Positions 36,825 to 44,991 of a stretch of DNA of 64,000 nucleotides are shown here, one piece after another. A program made the position numbers and the translations under genes. This stretch comes from Solidesulfovibrio carbinoliphilus subsp. oakridgensis (lineage in GTDB: Bacteria; Desulfobacterota; Desulfovibrionia; Desulfovibrionales; Desulfovibrionaceae). Each line of letters starts with the position of its first letter. The stretch's first letter is position 1. The notes under the pieces are model-generated. The model did not search any database, was not told the origin of the DNA, and worked only from the letters and a program-made list of their open reading frames with translations. The DNA lies in contig NZ_CM001368.1 in assembly GCF_000177215.2 (NCBI RefSeq), forward strand, positions 3,541,625 through 3,605,624, in the 5' to 3' direction.

Positions 36825-38177
36825 ATGATCCCTGATTCCCCGTTATTCCTCTATTATTTCCTGCCTTTGACCCTGGCCCTGTTCTTCCTGTCCCCGGTGC
36901 GGGCCCGGGGAGCGGTGCTCCTTGTGGCCAGCCTGGCCTATTTCTTCCTGGCCGACGCGGCCGGCCTGCCCGTGCTGTTGGCCGCCGCCGTCGGCAACTA
37001 CGGCCTTGGCCGGTGGATCGGCCGGGCGGACGGGGCGGCGCGGACGTGGGCCACGGCCCTTGGCGTCGCGGCCAACATCGGGCTCCTCGCCTTCTACAAG
37101 TACGGCGGCCTGGCCGCGCCGCTCGGCATCTCCTTTTTCAGCTTCCAGGCCGTGGCTTACCTGGTCGATGTCAAGCGCCGGGTCCTGCCGGCCGAGGTGA
37201 GCCTCCCCCGGCTGACCCTGGCCCTGGCCTTTTTCCCCAAGATCACGGCCGGCCCCATCGCCCGGTTCGGGCCGCTCCTGCCGGCCCTGGTCCGGCCCCG
37301 GCCGACCCTTGCGAACTTTCGGGACGGGGCCTGGCGCTTTGCCGTGGGGCTGGCCAAGAAGACGCTTGTGGCCGGGGCCCTGGGGCCGCTGGCCGACGCG
37401 GCCTTCACCCGGGGCCCGGGACTCGACACGGGCACGGCCTGGCTGGGGCTGGCCGCCTACTCCGCCCAGATTTATTACGACTTCTCCGGCTACACCGACA
37501 TGGCCCTCGGGCTTGGCCTTCTTTGCGGCATCCGGCTGCCCGAGAACTTCAACCACCCCTATGTCGCCACCTCGGTGCGGGACTTCTGGCGGCGGTGGCA
37601 CATTTCGCTCTCTACCTGGTTTCGGGACTACCTCTACATTCCGCTCGGCGGCGGCCGGGTCTCGCCCTGGCGGGTGCGGGCGAACCTGTTGGTCGTCTTC
37701 GCCCTGTGCGGGGTGTGGCACGGGGCCACGCTCAATTTCCTGGCCTGGGGCCTGTGGCACGGCCTGTTCCTGGCCGTTGAGCGCACGGCCCTGGGCGGGC
37801 GCCTCGACCGGCTGCCGGCGGCGTTTCGCCACGCCTACCTGCTTTTGGCCGTCATGCTCGGTTGGGTCCTTTTCCGGGCCACGGACGCCGCCCTGGCCCT
37901 TGGCTATGGGAAGGCCCTTTTCTCCTTTTCCTTTGACGGGTTCACCTACACCCTGGCCACGGAAGTCACCCGGCAGCGGCTGGCCGCCCTGGCCGCGGCC
38001 GTCCTTTTCGCCATGCCCCTTGGCGGCCTCTGGAACCGGGCGGCCGCGCTTTTCGGGGATGCGGCCGGGACGGTCACCGGGTGGTGCCGCACGGCCGCCC
38101 TGGCCGGCCTGCTGGCCGCCTCGGCCATGGCCCTGGCGGCCGGGGCCTACACGCCCTTCATCTACGCCAGGTTCTGA
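36825..38177 (+). CDS. MBOAT acyltransferase (AlgI-like)
   Basis: A 450-residue membrane-bound O-acyltransferase with about ten membrane segments. Family landmarks: YDFSGYTDMALGLGLL, LPENFNHPY, FWRRWHISLSTWFRDYLYIPLGGG, and the catalytic His at 299 in CGVWHGATLNF, with a second His at 312 (GLWHG). It would take acetyl groups across the membrane to modify a surface polymer, as AlgI does for alginate. The SGNH-hydrolase-like gene begins six bases later, its probable partner. Confidence 0.88.
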   Translation: MIPDSPLFLYYFLPLTLALFFLSPVRARGAVLLVASLAYFFLADAAGLPVLLAAAVGNYGLGRWIGRADGAARTWATALGVAANIGLLAFYKYGGLAAPLGISFFSFQAVAYLVDVKRRVLPAEVSLPRLTLALAFFPKITAGPIARFGPLLPALVRPRPTLANFRDGAWRFAVGLAKKTLVAGALGPLADAAFTRGPGLDTGTAWLGLAAYSAQIYYDFSGYTDMALGLGLLCGIRLPENFNHPYVATSVRDFWRRWHISLSTWFRDYLYIPLGGGRVSPWRVRANLLVVFALCGVWHGATLNFLAWGLWHGLFLAVERTALGGRLDRLPAAFRHAYLLLAVMLGWVLFRATDAALALGYGKALFSFSFDGFTYTLATEVTRQRLAALAAAVLFAMPLGGLWNRAAALFGDAAGTVTGWCRTAALAGLLAASAMALAAGAYTPFIYARF

Positions 38178-38182
38178 TCGTC

Positions 38183-39382
38183 ATGCCGCGTTTTTTCCCA
38201 TTGCTTCAAAGTTGCGTTCTGGCCGCCTTCCTGGCCGGGTCGGCCGTCCTGCCGCTCCTGGGCCTGCCGTCCGGCCGGCTGGCCGTGGAAAAAAGGCCCC
38301 TGGCCGCCGTTCCGCCCCTGTCCCAGGCCTGGAGCGACCCGGCCGGGTACGGCCCGGCCCTGGCCGGGGCCGTGCGGGACGGCGCGCCGTTTCGGGACCA
38401 TCTCATCCGGGCCAACAGCCGGCTGCGGCTGGCCCTTTTCCGGGAGTCCCCGGTGCCGGGCGTCCTGGTCGGCCGGCACGGCTGGCTTTTTTACACCAAC
38501 GAATGGGCCCTGGACGATTTTTTAAACGTCCTGCCGCTCTCGGAAAAGGACCTGGCGGCCATGGTCCGCATCCAGGTCGAGCGCCGCGACTGGCTGGCGG
38601 CCCGGGGCATCGGCTACCTGGTGGTCTTCGCGCCCAACAAGGCGACGGTCTACCCGGAGGAAATGCCCGAAGGCATCGCGCCCCTGGGCCCGGCGTCCAG
38701 GCTCGACCGGCTCGTGCCGCGCCTGCGCGAGGCCGGCCTGGCCGTGGTCGACCTGCGGGGCGCCCTGGCCGGGGCCAAGGCCACACGGCGGGCCTATCAG
38801 AAGACCGACACCCACTGGAACGGCTGGGGCGCGTTTTGCGGCGCCGCGGCCATTATCGAGGCCGTCTCGGGGCTTCGGCCCGGACTGCCGGCCCTTCGCG
38901 CCTCGGAATACGCGGTGCGGGAAGAGGACCGGCCGGGCGGGGATCTGGCCGAAATGCTCCTTTTGCCCGACGTCTGGCGCGAGGTCGATTGGGTGCCGCA
39001 CAAAACGACCCCGGTCCTGGCCCGGCCGGCCCCGGACGGCCCGTACCCCGATCCGGCCGACCATCCCGAACGCGAACGCCGGGCCTACGAAACGGACCGG
39101 ACGGACTGGCCGCGCCTGCTCTTTTTCCACGATTCGTTTGCCCGGCCCATGGCTGGATTTCTGGCCGAACGGAGTTCCCGGTCGGTCTTCCTGTGGTCCC
39201 ACGCCTTTTCCCCGGGCATCATCGAGGCGGAAAAGCCGGACGTGGTGATTCTCGAAACAGTGGAACGCTACGTCTACGCCCTGTTGCTCGAAAATCCCGA
39301 TCCGGTCCGCCGGAGCGGCGGGCCGGCCGTGGGGGAGGCCCCCTGCGGCGGGGACGGCGGGAGCGGGGACGGGGCGCGCTGA
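38183..39382 (+). CDS. AlgJ/AlgX-like SGNH-fold O-acetyltransferase
   Basis: A 399-residue exported or membrane-anchored protein: an N-terminal hydrophobic segment (9-30), then the AlgX/AlgJ fold with VGRHGWLFYTNE, VVFAPNKATVYPE, the catalytic D209-T-H211-W and S318 in FFHDSFARPM. These residues form the Asp-His-Ser triad that puts acetyl groups on a polymer. It follows the MBOAT gene by six bases; the two would pass acetyl groups across the membrane and attach them outside. The target glycan is unknown. The last 40 residues are Gly-rich. Confidence 0.83.
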   Translation: MPRFFPLLQSCVLAAFLAGSAVLPLLGLPSGRLAVEKRPLAAVPPLSQAWSDPAGYGPALAGAVRDGAPFRDHLIRANSRLRLALFRESPVPGVLVGRHGWLFYTNEWALDDFLNVLPLSEKDLAAMVRIQVERRDWLAARGIGYLVVFAPNKATVYPEEMPEGIAPLGPASRLDRLVPRLREAGLAVVDLRGALAGAKATRRAYQKTDTHWNGWGAFCGAAAIIEAVSGLRPGLPALRASEYAVREEDRPGGDLAEMLLLPDVWREVDWVPHKTTPVLARPAPDGPYPDPADHPERERRAYETDRTDWPRLLFFHDSFARPMAGFLAERSSRSVFLWSHAFSPGIIEAEKPDVVILETVERYVYALLLENPDPVRRSGGPAVGEAPCGGDGGSGDGAR

Positions 39383-39408
39383 CCGGCGGCCGGCCGGGAG
39401 GATGCGGA

Positions 39409-39442
39409 AAGGGCCTGGGAAATTGCGGTTTCCCAGGCCCTT
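39409..39442. terminator. strong hairpin between convergent genes
   Basis: AAGGGCCTGGGAAA (39409-39422) pairs perfectly with 39429-39442 around TTGCGG. It lies 27 bases after the acetyltransferase stop and 28 before the hemerythrin stop, so it can end both converging transcripts. Confidence 0.75.
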
Positions 39443-39469
39443 CGGCGTTTGGCGGTGGGGGTCGTCGGG

Positions 39470-39877
39470 TCAGGCGGGGCGCCCGGCCCGGGCGAAGGCG
39501 GCGAACCGCTGGTCCTCGTTCTGGATGTGGCCGATGAACCAGGCGCCGAGAAATTCGAGGGTCTCCAGGGACAGGAGGCCGGGCCCCTCGCCCGCGCGGC
39601 CCTCGAGCTCTCCGACCATCTGCCGGAACGTCTCGTGCAGTTGGCAGTGCGGCAGAAGCTCGGGATAGCCGGCCTCGGCCATGAGGGCTTCCTCGTCCGT
39701 GAAATGCCCGTCCGCATAGAGGCGCATGCCCTGGAAGGCGTCGAGGACCCCTTGCCGGTGCTCGCCGGCCGCGATTTGGGCCCCGAGCTCCGAGAGCATG
39801 CCGAGGAACAGCTCGTGCTGCTCGTCGATGGGGGCAAAACCCGTGCGAAGCGAATCGTCGAACCGGATCTGCTGCAT
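39470..39877 (-). CDS. bacteriohemerythrin
   Basis: A 135-residue di-iron oxygen-binding protein. The ligand pattern is complete: IDEQHELF, then HFTDEEALM, LLPHCQLHETF and FIGHIQNEDQRF, giving the five His and two acidic ligands of hemerythrin. It may store or sense oxygen or protect anaerobes from it. ATG 39877 has GGAG upstream and gives the usual length; an ATG at 39892 lacks a site. The 3' end faces the acetyltransferase genes. Confidence 0.9.
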   Translation of the reverse strand: MQQIRFDDSLRTGFAPIDEQHELFLGMLSELGAQIAAGEHRQGVLDAFQGMRLYADGHFTDEEALMAEAGYPELLPHCQLHETFRQMVGELEGRAGEGPGLLSLETLEFLGAWFIGHIQNEDQRFAAFARAGRPA

Positions 39878-39925
39878 GGTCGTGTGCTCCATGGACGAAG
39901 GCCGCGGCGCGGGGCGCCCGGTCCC

Positions 39926-40543
39926 TCAGCGGGGCAGGTAGCCGTTGTCCTGGTCGGGCGCCGCCCCCTTGGCCGTCTCCCGGGCCGGGGCCTTGGCGGC
40001 CGGCGGGGCGTGGCGCTCCTCCCAGCAGATCCGCTCGGCCTCGATCAGGCCCCAGTTGGTGAGCTTGACGGTGTTGCCGGCCCCGGTTTCCGGGTCCTCG
40101 CCCTCGACCCGCTGCAGGATGAGGCTCACCGGCCGCAGCCACGGGTCGGAAAAACCCCATTTGTTGCCCATGACCCGGCCGTCGAGCTCGCCCTTGTATT
40201 CGGTGGGGTCGCCGTAGCGCGAAAGCATCTCGCCGCTGGCCTTGCGGAAAAAATCCAGGCTGCCGTCGCGGTAGCGGACCTTGATCCGGGCCACCCGGCC
40301 GGGTGCGGCGCAGGTGCCGACCAGGACGTAGCCGCCGGCGAAATACTTGTCCGGGACCACGGCCTGCCGCCGCAGCCACGGGGCCTTGTCCACGGGCGTG
40401 GCGGCCGGGCGGATGCGGCCCTTGTACGCCTTGGCCGCGTCGCCAAGGGTGATGCCGGCCAGGTTCGAGGGGCTCTCGGCCCAGGCCGGGGCGGCGGCCA
40501 GAAGGGCCAGGACGAGGAAGGCGAGGACGCGGGAGCGGGGCAT
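39926..40543 (-). CDS. exported protein of unknown function
   Basis: A 205-residue protein with a clear signal peptide (residues 1-22, cleavage after AWA). The mature part has a beta-rich look: LAGITLGDAAKAYKGRI, GTCAAPGRVARIKVRYRDGSLDFF, RYGDPTEYKGELDG, VSLILQRVEG, with one central Cys. It is reminiscent of periplasmic proteins that track a substrate by repeat strands, but no family is recognised. AGGAG precedes the ATG at 40543. It is upstream of hemerythrin on the same strand. Confidence 0.65.
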   Translation of the reverse strand: MPRSRVLAFLVLALLAAAPAWAESPSNLAGITLGDAAKAYKGRIRPAATPVDKAPWLRRQAVVPDKYFAGGYVLVGTCAAPGRVARIKVRYRDGSLDFFRKASGEMLSRYGDPTEYKGELDGRVMGNKWGFSDPWLRPVSLILQRVEGEDPETGAGNTVKLTNWGLIEAERICWEERHAPPAAKAPARETAKGAAPDQDNGYLPR

Positions 40544-40673
40544 ACGGGTCTCCTCTGGCCGGCCGGCGGCCGGGCCTCGGGGAAGGTTGCGGGTGTCAGG
40601 GGCCGGGGCGCGGCCGCCGGGGCGCCGGCCTGGACAGCGGCGACCCGGGCGGACGCGGGGCCCTGGCCGGCGG

Positions 40674-40868
40674 TCAGCGTTTCTTGCCGACCCGCGTGGA
40701 GTCGTGCACGCCGCGTCCTGCGATCTCGCGGGACTTGAAGGCGTCGAAATCGAACCGGCCGGGGGCTAAGGCGTCATGGCGCGTGCGCACGGTTTTTTGG
40801 ATGTAAAACCGGAGCAAGGCGCCAAGCGCGAAAAAAGTAAGGGTTGATACGAGAGCTGTTTCCCACAT
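40674..40868 (-). CDS. small membrane protein with FDFD-type tail (paralogue B)
   Basis: A 64-residue protein (78 if the ATG at 40910, inside the end of the MCP gene, is used). One membrane segment (ALVSTLTFFALGALL) is followed by a basic patch and the tail FDFDAFKSREIAGRGVHDST, which aligns with the protein at 20641-20814 in the same order: FDFD, two or three residues, K-x-R-E, R-G, D-x-T-R. It closely follows the MCP gene on the minus strand and is probably coupled to it. No family is recognised. Confidence 0.7.
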   Translation of the reverse strand: MWETALVSTLTFFALGALLRFYIQKTVRTRHDALAPGRFDFDAFKSREIAGRGVHDSTRVGKKR

Positions 40869-40899
40869 CGGCCTGTCATAGCCGGAAAGAGGCAGCCTG

Positions 40900-42456
40900 T
40901 CATCCGGCATCGGCCTCGTTGAAAAGGGCTTCCAGGTCGCTGGCCACCCGGGCCAGTTCTCCGACCGCCCGGGCCGAGGCGTCCATGGCCCGGGTGGTGT
41001 CGGCCGTCGCCCCGGCCATCTCCCCGCCGGCCCGGCCGGCGTCGTCCCCGGCCCGGGTCTGGGCCGTGGCCGCCTCGGCGATGGAGCGCACGTGGCTGGT
41101 GGTTTCTCCGGCCAGGGCCAGGATGGCGGAGAGGGCTTCGCCCGCCTCGCCGGCGATGGCGGCCGTCTCCCGGACCAGGGCCACGGCCTCGCCCGTGGCC
41201 TGCCGGTTGGTTTCGGCGCTCTGGCGGATGGCGGTGACGTTTCTTTCCACCTGGCTGGTGGCGGCCATGCTCTTTTCCGCCAGCTTGCGGACCTCGTCGG
41301 CCACCACCGCGAAGCCCCGGCCCGATTCGCCGGCCCGGGCCGCCTCGATGGCGGCGTTTAAAGCCAGCAGGTTGGTCTGGTCCGCGATGTCGGAGATGAC
41401 GCCGAGGATGCCGCCGACCTCCCGGGCCTGCTCGGACAGGGTGTCCATGTGGCCGCCAAGGCTCGCGGCCGTCCGGGAAAGGGCCTCCATGCCGGCAAGG
41501 ACCCGGTCCATGGTGGCGGCGGCCCCGGCGGCCCGGTCGCGGGTCTTTTCGGCCACGGCGTCGGTCTCGCCGGCCACGGCGGCGATGTGGCGGGCCGACT
41601 GGCCAAGCTCGGTGACGGCCTCGGCCACCTGGTCCAGGCGGCGGCGCTGGCTGCCGGCCGTCTGGCTGGCCTGCTCCACCTGGCGGGCCAGGGTCTTGGC
41701 CGTGGCGGCCAGGTCGGTAGCGATGTCCCCGGCCCGGGCCGCCCGGCTGGAGGTGCGGGCGTTTTCCCGGGACAGGGCTTCTTCCTTGGCCTTGAGTTCC
41801 GTGGTGTCCAGGTAGAGGCACAGGCCGCCGATGACCGCGCCGGCCGCGTCCAGAAGCGGAAAGACGTTGTAGAAGACGTTGCGCCGGCCGCCCTTGTGGC
41901 CGGTGATGGTCACCTCCTTGTTGGAAAAGACCATCTTCTGGCGCATGGCCTTGCCGACCACGGTCTCGCGGCCGGGGTCGTTGTAGAAGACCTCGGCCAG
42001 GGTCCGGCCGAGCTGGGACTCCGGCGGCCCGTCGATTTCGAGCATTCGCAGGGTGGCGTCGTTGGTGAAAAGGGTCCGTTCGTCCGGATCGACCAGCAGG
42101 AAGGGGATGGGCAGGCCCTTGAGGATGCCCGTGAAAAAGCCGCGCGTGGTGCCGACGGACCGGCCGAGCTCGGCCAGGGCCCGGGACAGGGCCTCCGCTT
42201 CCGGGGCCCCGGCGCCGGGCAGGGCGGCCGGCGGCCGGCCGGCGTCGATGTCGGCCAGGGCCCGAAGCATGGCCTGCCGCTCGGCCCGCCGCCGGCCGGC
42301 CGCCGCGAGCACGGCGGCCACGGCCACGGCCCCGGGGAAAAGCCCGGCCACGGCCGCCCCGGCCGGGCCGGAAAGTCCGAACAGCCACCCCGCCCCGGCC
42401 GCGACGGCCAGGGAGGCGGCCACGCCCCCACACCAGGCCAACACCTCTGCGGACAT
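40900..42456 (-). CDS. methyl-accepting chemotaxis protein with PAS domain
   Basis: A 518-residue MCP. Two hydrophobic segments at residues 8-52 form the membrane anchor with almost no periplasmic loop, so sensing is cytoplasmic: a PAS-like region covers about 105-220 ([39 protein letters not shown]). The signalling hairpin tip is intact ([32 protein letters not shown], cut here for length). It probably senses an internal redox or metabolic cue and contacts CheA/CheW. The small membrane protein gene begins near its stop codon. Confidence 0.88.
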   Translation of the reverse strand: MSAEVLAWCGGVAASLAVAAGAGWLFGLSGPAGAAVAGLFPGAVAVAAVLAAAGRRRAERQAMLRALADIDAGRPPAALPGAGAPEAEALSRALAELGRSVGTTRGFFTGILKGLPIPFLLVDPDERTLFTNDATLRMLEIDGPPESQLGRTLAEVFYNDPGRETVVGKAMRQKMVFSNKEVTITGHKGGRRNVFYNVFPLLDAAGAVIGGLCLYLDTTELKAKEEALSRENARTSSRAARAGDIATDLAATAKTLARQVEQASQTAGSQRRRLDQVAEAVTELGQSARHIAAVAGETDAVAEKTRDRAAGAAATMDRVLAGMEALSRTAASLGGHMDTLSEQAREVGGILGVISDIADQTNLLALNAAIEAARAGESGRGFAVVADEVRKLAEKSMAATSQVERNVTAIRQSAETNRQATGEAVALVRETAAIAGEAGEALSAILALAGETTSHVRSIAEAATAQTRAGDDAGRAGGEMAGATADTTRAMDASARAVGELARVASDLEALFNEADAG

Positions 42457-42477
42457 CCGTTACCCCCGGGGATGGTG

Positions 42478-42891
42478 TCAGTTTATCCGCAGCATGCGGT
42501 GCGGCCCGCCGGTGGTGGTCATCTGCCAGACCTCGCCGTCCTTGACGAAGTAGCGCGACCCGTCGTAGCCGCTTGTCACCGAATCGCCGTCCACCGTGGC
42601 CGCGGTCCAGTCCTTGAACGTGGCCAGGGACTTGCCGTCCATCACGTAGTTGAAAAGGGCGTACCGGCCGCCTTCCTGGACCAGGCAGAATTCGTATTTG
42701 TTGGGCCGGTTGTATTCGCTCGGGGCGCTTCGCATGTAGCAGCCGACGAGCAGGGGGTTGGGGGCTTTGTTGACGGTGGCGTAGACGGTCGGTTTGCCGG
42801 AGATGTCGCTCTGGCCGACGGCGTAAAGCCCGTTGCAGGCGCCGAGCGCCAGGACCAGGACTGCGAGGGCGGCCGGGAGGATGTGGCGCAT
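42478..42891 (-). CDS. small lipoprotein
   Basis: A 137-residue protein with a lipobox, LGAC, around Cys19, so it is lipid-anchored. The rest is rich in aromatic residues and beta pattern (VYATVNKAPNPLLVGCYMR, YALFNYVMDGK) and has two further Cys. It ends 22 bases upstream of the MCP gene on the same strand. No family is recognised; AGGAG precedes the ATG. Confidence 0.7.
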   Translation of the reverse strand: MRHILPAALAVLVLALGACNGLYAVGQSDISGKPTVYATVNKAPNPLLVGCYMRSAPSEYNRPNKYEFCLVQEGGRYALFNYVMDGKSLATFKDWTAATVDGDSVTSGYDGSRYFVKDGEVWQMTTTGGPHRMLRIN

Positions 42892-42913
42892 AAGGTCTCC
42901 TGGTTAAAAAGGG

Positions 42914-44875
42914 ATGATATTTTCCGGTATGCTTTTTCGAAACGCCTGTAAACCGCTTCCCGGCCACTGTCTGGCGGCCCGGCGCCTTCCGGCCGGGGCC
43001 GTGCTTTTGGGGTTCGTGCTCCTGGCCCTGGCCGGCTGCGCCCGCATCGGCGTCCGGCCTGTCCCCATCGACACCCGGGCCAACGCCCTGGAGCGCACGG
43101 CCCTCAATTCCGACCGGCCCTCCGAGCGCACCCTGGCCTTCCTGGCCCAGCGGGACCTGGAGGGGGCCTGGCGCGGGGACGCCGAAACCATGCTCCTCGG
43201 CCTCGACCGGGAGGCCCGGGTCGAGCACAGCCGGGAGGCGGTCTTCGTCCTGGCCGAACTCTGCTATTTCGAGGCCGCCCGGAACAAGGGCGACCCGGAC
43301 CGGGCGGCCCTGTTCCATCTTTCCAGCGCCGTCTACGCCTACCAGTACCTCTTCAACACCCGGCTGTCCGAGGCCCCGGGCGTCTACCAGCCCTATGCCC
43401 GGCAGGCCATGGACTTCTACAACCGGTCCCTGGCCTACTACATCCTCTACGCCCGGCAGACCGGCCTCGCCTACGCCCCGGGCAAGGAGCTGCCGTGGCT
43501 GCGGGGCAAGGTCCGGCTGGCCGGCCGCGTCTCGGAACTGGCCTTTTCCCCGGCCGAACTGGAGAGCTACCACGTGGCCTACGAGTTCGAGGTTGCGGGG
43601 CTCTCGCCGCAGCAGGTCCGCCTCGGCCTCGGCGTGCCCCTGGCCCTGGTCCGCAAGCCGCCGCCGGTGGAGGAGCGCCGGGCCATTGACCGGTTCACCC
43701 CGCGCGTGCGCCAGACCTACGCGGCCACCGCCTTTTTGCGCCTTGGCATCGAGCCCCTGCCGGACACCGGCCCCCGGGTCGTGTACGAAGCCGAGCTCGA
43801 GGTCCACGATCCCATGCGGGAAGACACCCTGGCCGTGGGCGACCGGCGGATGCCGCTTGAAATCGACCTGACCACGCCGCTGGCCTTCATGATGCAGCAG
43901 TCCCCGGAGCCAAACGGCCTGCAGGGCATGCTCGATCCGGCCGCCTGGGACAAGCTGTCCGGGCTCTACATGCTCCAGCCCTACGACCCGGAGAAGATCC
44001 CGGTGGTCTTCGTCCACGGGCTCATGTCCACGCCGGCCACCTGGGCCACGGTTTTTAACGGCCTCATGGGCGACCCCGAACTCCGGGCCCGCTACCAGTT
44101 CTGGTACTTCCGCTACCCGACCGGCAATCCGGTCCTCTATTCGGCGGCCATGCTCCGCGCGGCCCTGGACGAGGTGCGCCATACCTTCGACCCCAACGGG
44201 ACCAATCCCCGCTTTAACGCCATGGTGGTCGTAAGCCACAGCATGGGGGGCCTGCTCGCCAAGACCCTGGCCGAGGACAGCGGCACGGCCCTCTGGGACG
44301 CGGTGTCCAAAACGCCGCTCGCGTCGCTCTCCCTGTCGGCCGAGGACCGGGCGGCGGTGGAGAAGATCTTTTTTTTCACCCACCGGCCCTACGTCGCCCG
44401 GATGGTGTTCGTGGCCGTGCCGCACCGGGGCTCGGAGCTGGCGCTTACCACCATCGGGCGGATCGGGCGGGCCCTCATCACCCTGCCCCTGACCGTGCTG
44501 CGGCCGGTGACGGCCGTCACGGCCGCCCTGGCCGCCGCCATGGGACATGACAAAAAGGACGCGGCCAGGGCGGCCCTGCCCGTTCCCACGGGCGTCGACA
44601 GCCTGTCGCCCAACAGTCCGATCCTGCGCGTCCTGGCCTCGCTGCCGTTGGCCGTGCCCTTCCATTCGATCATCGGCAACGAGAAGGCGGCCGACACCCC
44701 GGGCGGCACCGACGGGGTGGTGGCCTACGCCAGTTCCCACCTGGACGGCGCGGTCTCGGAAAAGATCGTCCGCTCCGGCCACTCCGCCCAGGACCATCCG
44801 CTGGCCATCCGGGAAATGCGCCGCATTCTCCTTCTCCACCTCGGGGAGACGGTCGCGCCGTCGCCCGGATCCTGA
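42914..44875 (+). CDS. lipoprotein alpha/beta-hydrolase
   Basis: A 653-residue lipoprotein: lipobox LAGC near residue 42, a 300-residue N-terminal region with Tyr-rich helices, then an alpha/beta-hydrolase domain from about residue 360 (PVVFVHGLMSTPATWATVF) with nucleophile Ser443 in VVSHSMGGLLA and a later His (LDGAVSEKIVRSGHSAQ). It is probably an esterase or lipase acting at the outer membrane or periplasm. Start is uncertain: 42914 has AAGGG directly adjacent, 42929 has none. It is divergent from the small lipoprotein. Confidence 0.75.
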   Translation: MIFSGMLFRNACKPLPGHCLAARRLPAGAVLLGFVLLALAGCARIGVRPVPIDTRANALERTALNSDRPSERTLAFLAQRDLEGAWRGDAETMLLGLDREARVEHSREAVFVLAELCYFEAARNKGDPDRAALFHLSSAVYAYQYLFNTRLSEAPGVYQPYARQAMDFYNRSLAYYILYARQTGLAYAPGKELPWLRGKVRLAGRVSELAFSPAELESYHVAYEFEVAGLSPQQVRLGLGVPLALVRKPPPVEERRAIDRFTPRVRQTYAATAFLRLGIEPLPDTGPRVVYEAELEVHDPMREDTLAVGDRRMPLEIDLTTPLAFMMQQSPEPNGLQGMLDPAAWDKLSGLYMLQPYDPEKIPVVFVHGLMSTPATWATVFNGLMGDPELRARYQFWYFRYPTGNPVLYSAAMLRAALDEVRHTFDPNGTNPRFNAMVVVSHSMGGLLAKTLAEDSGTALWDAVSKTPLASLSLSAEDRAAVEKIFFFTHRPYVARMVFVAVPHRGSELALTTIGRIGRALITLPLTVLRPVTAVTAALAAAMGHDKKDAARAALPVPTGVDSLSPNSPILRVLASLPLAVPFHSIIGNEKAADTPGGTDGVVAYASSHLDGAVSEKIVRSGHSAQDHPLAIREMRRILLLHLGETVAPSPGS

Positions 44876-44938
44876 CCCCCGGCCGGGAATCCGCCCATTC
44901 CGGGCTTGCCCCCGGAGCCCAGGCCGCCTATATCTCCC

Positions 44939-44967
44939 CCGTCACGAAACCGTCATCGGCATGTAAC
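44939..44967 (+). promoter_or_regulatory. Pho-box-like direct repeats
   Basis: Three 7-base half-sites at an 11-base pitch: CCGTCAC (44939), CCGTCAT (44950), ATGTAAC (44961), each separated by 4 bases. The PhoB consensus is CTGTCAT repeated with 4-base spacing, and the first two agree at most positions. It lies 25 bases before the start of the sensor kinase-DUF47-PiT operon, fitting phosphate control. Confidence 0.6.
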
Positions 44968-44991
44968 GCGTTCGCCACGCGGGGGCACGGC

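Noticed and set aside
40766-44839. A 1357-codon minus-strand frame across the MCP, lipoprotein and hydrolase genes
   Set aside because: Long open frames in the reverse of third-position-GC genes are expected; the translation is low-complexity and the real genes on both strands have clear motifs.
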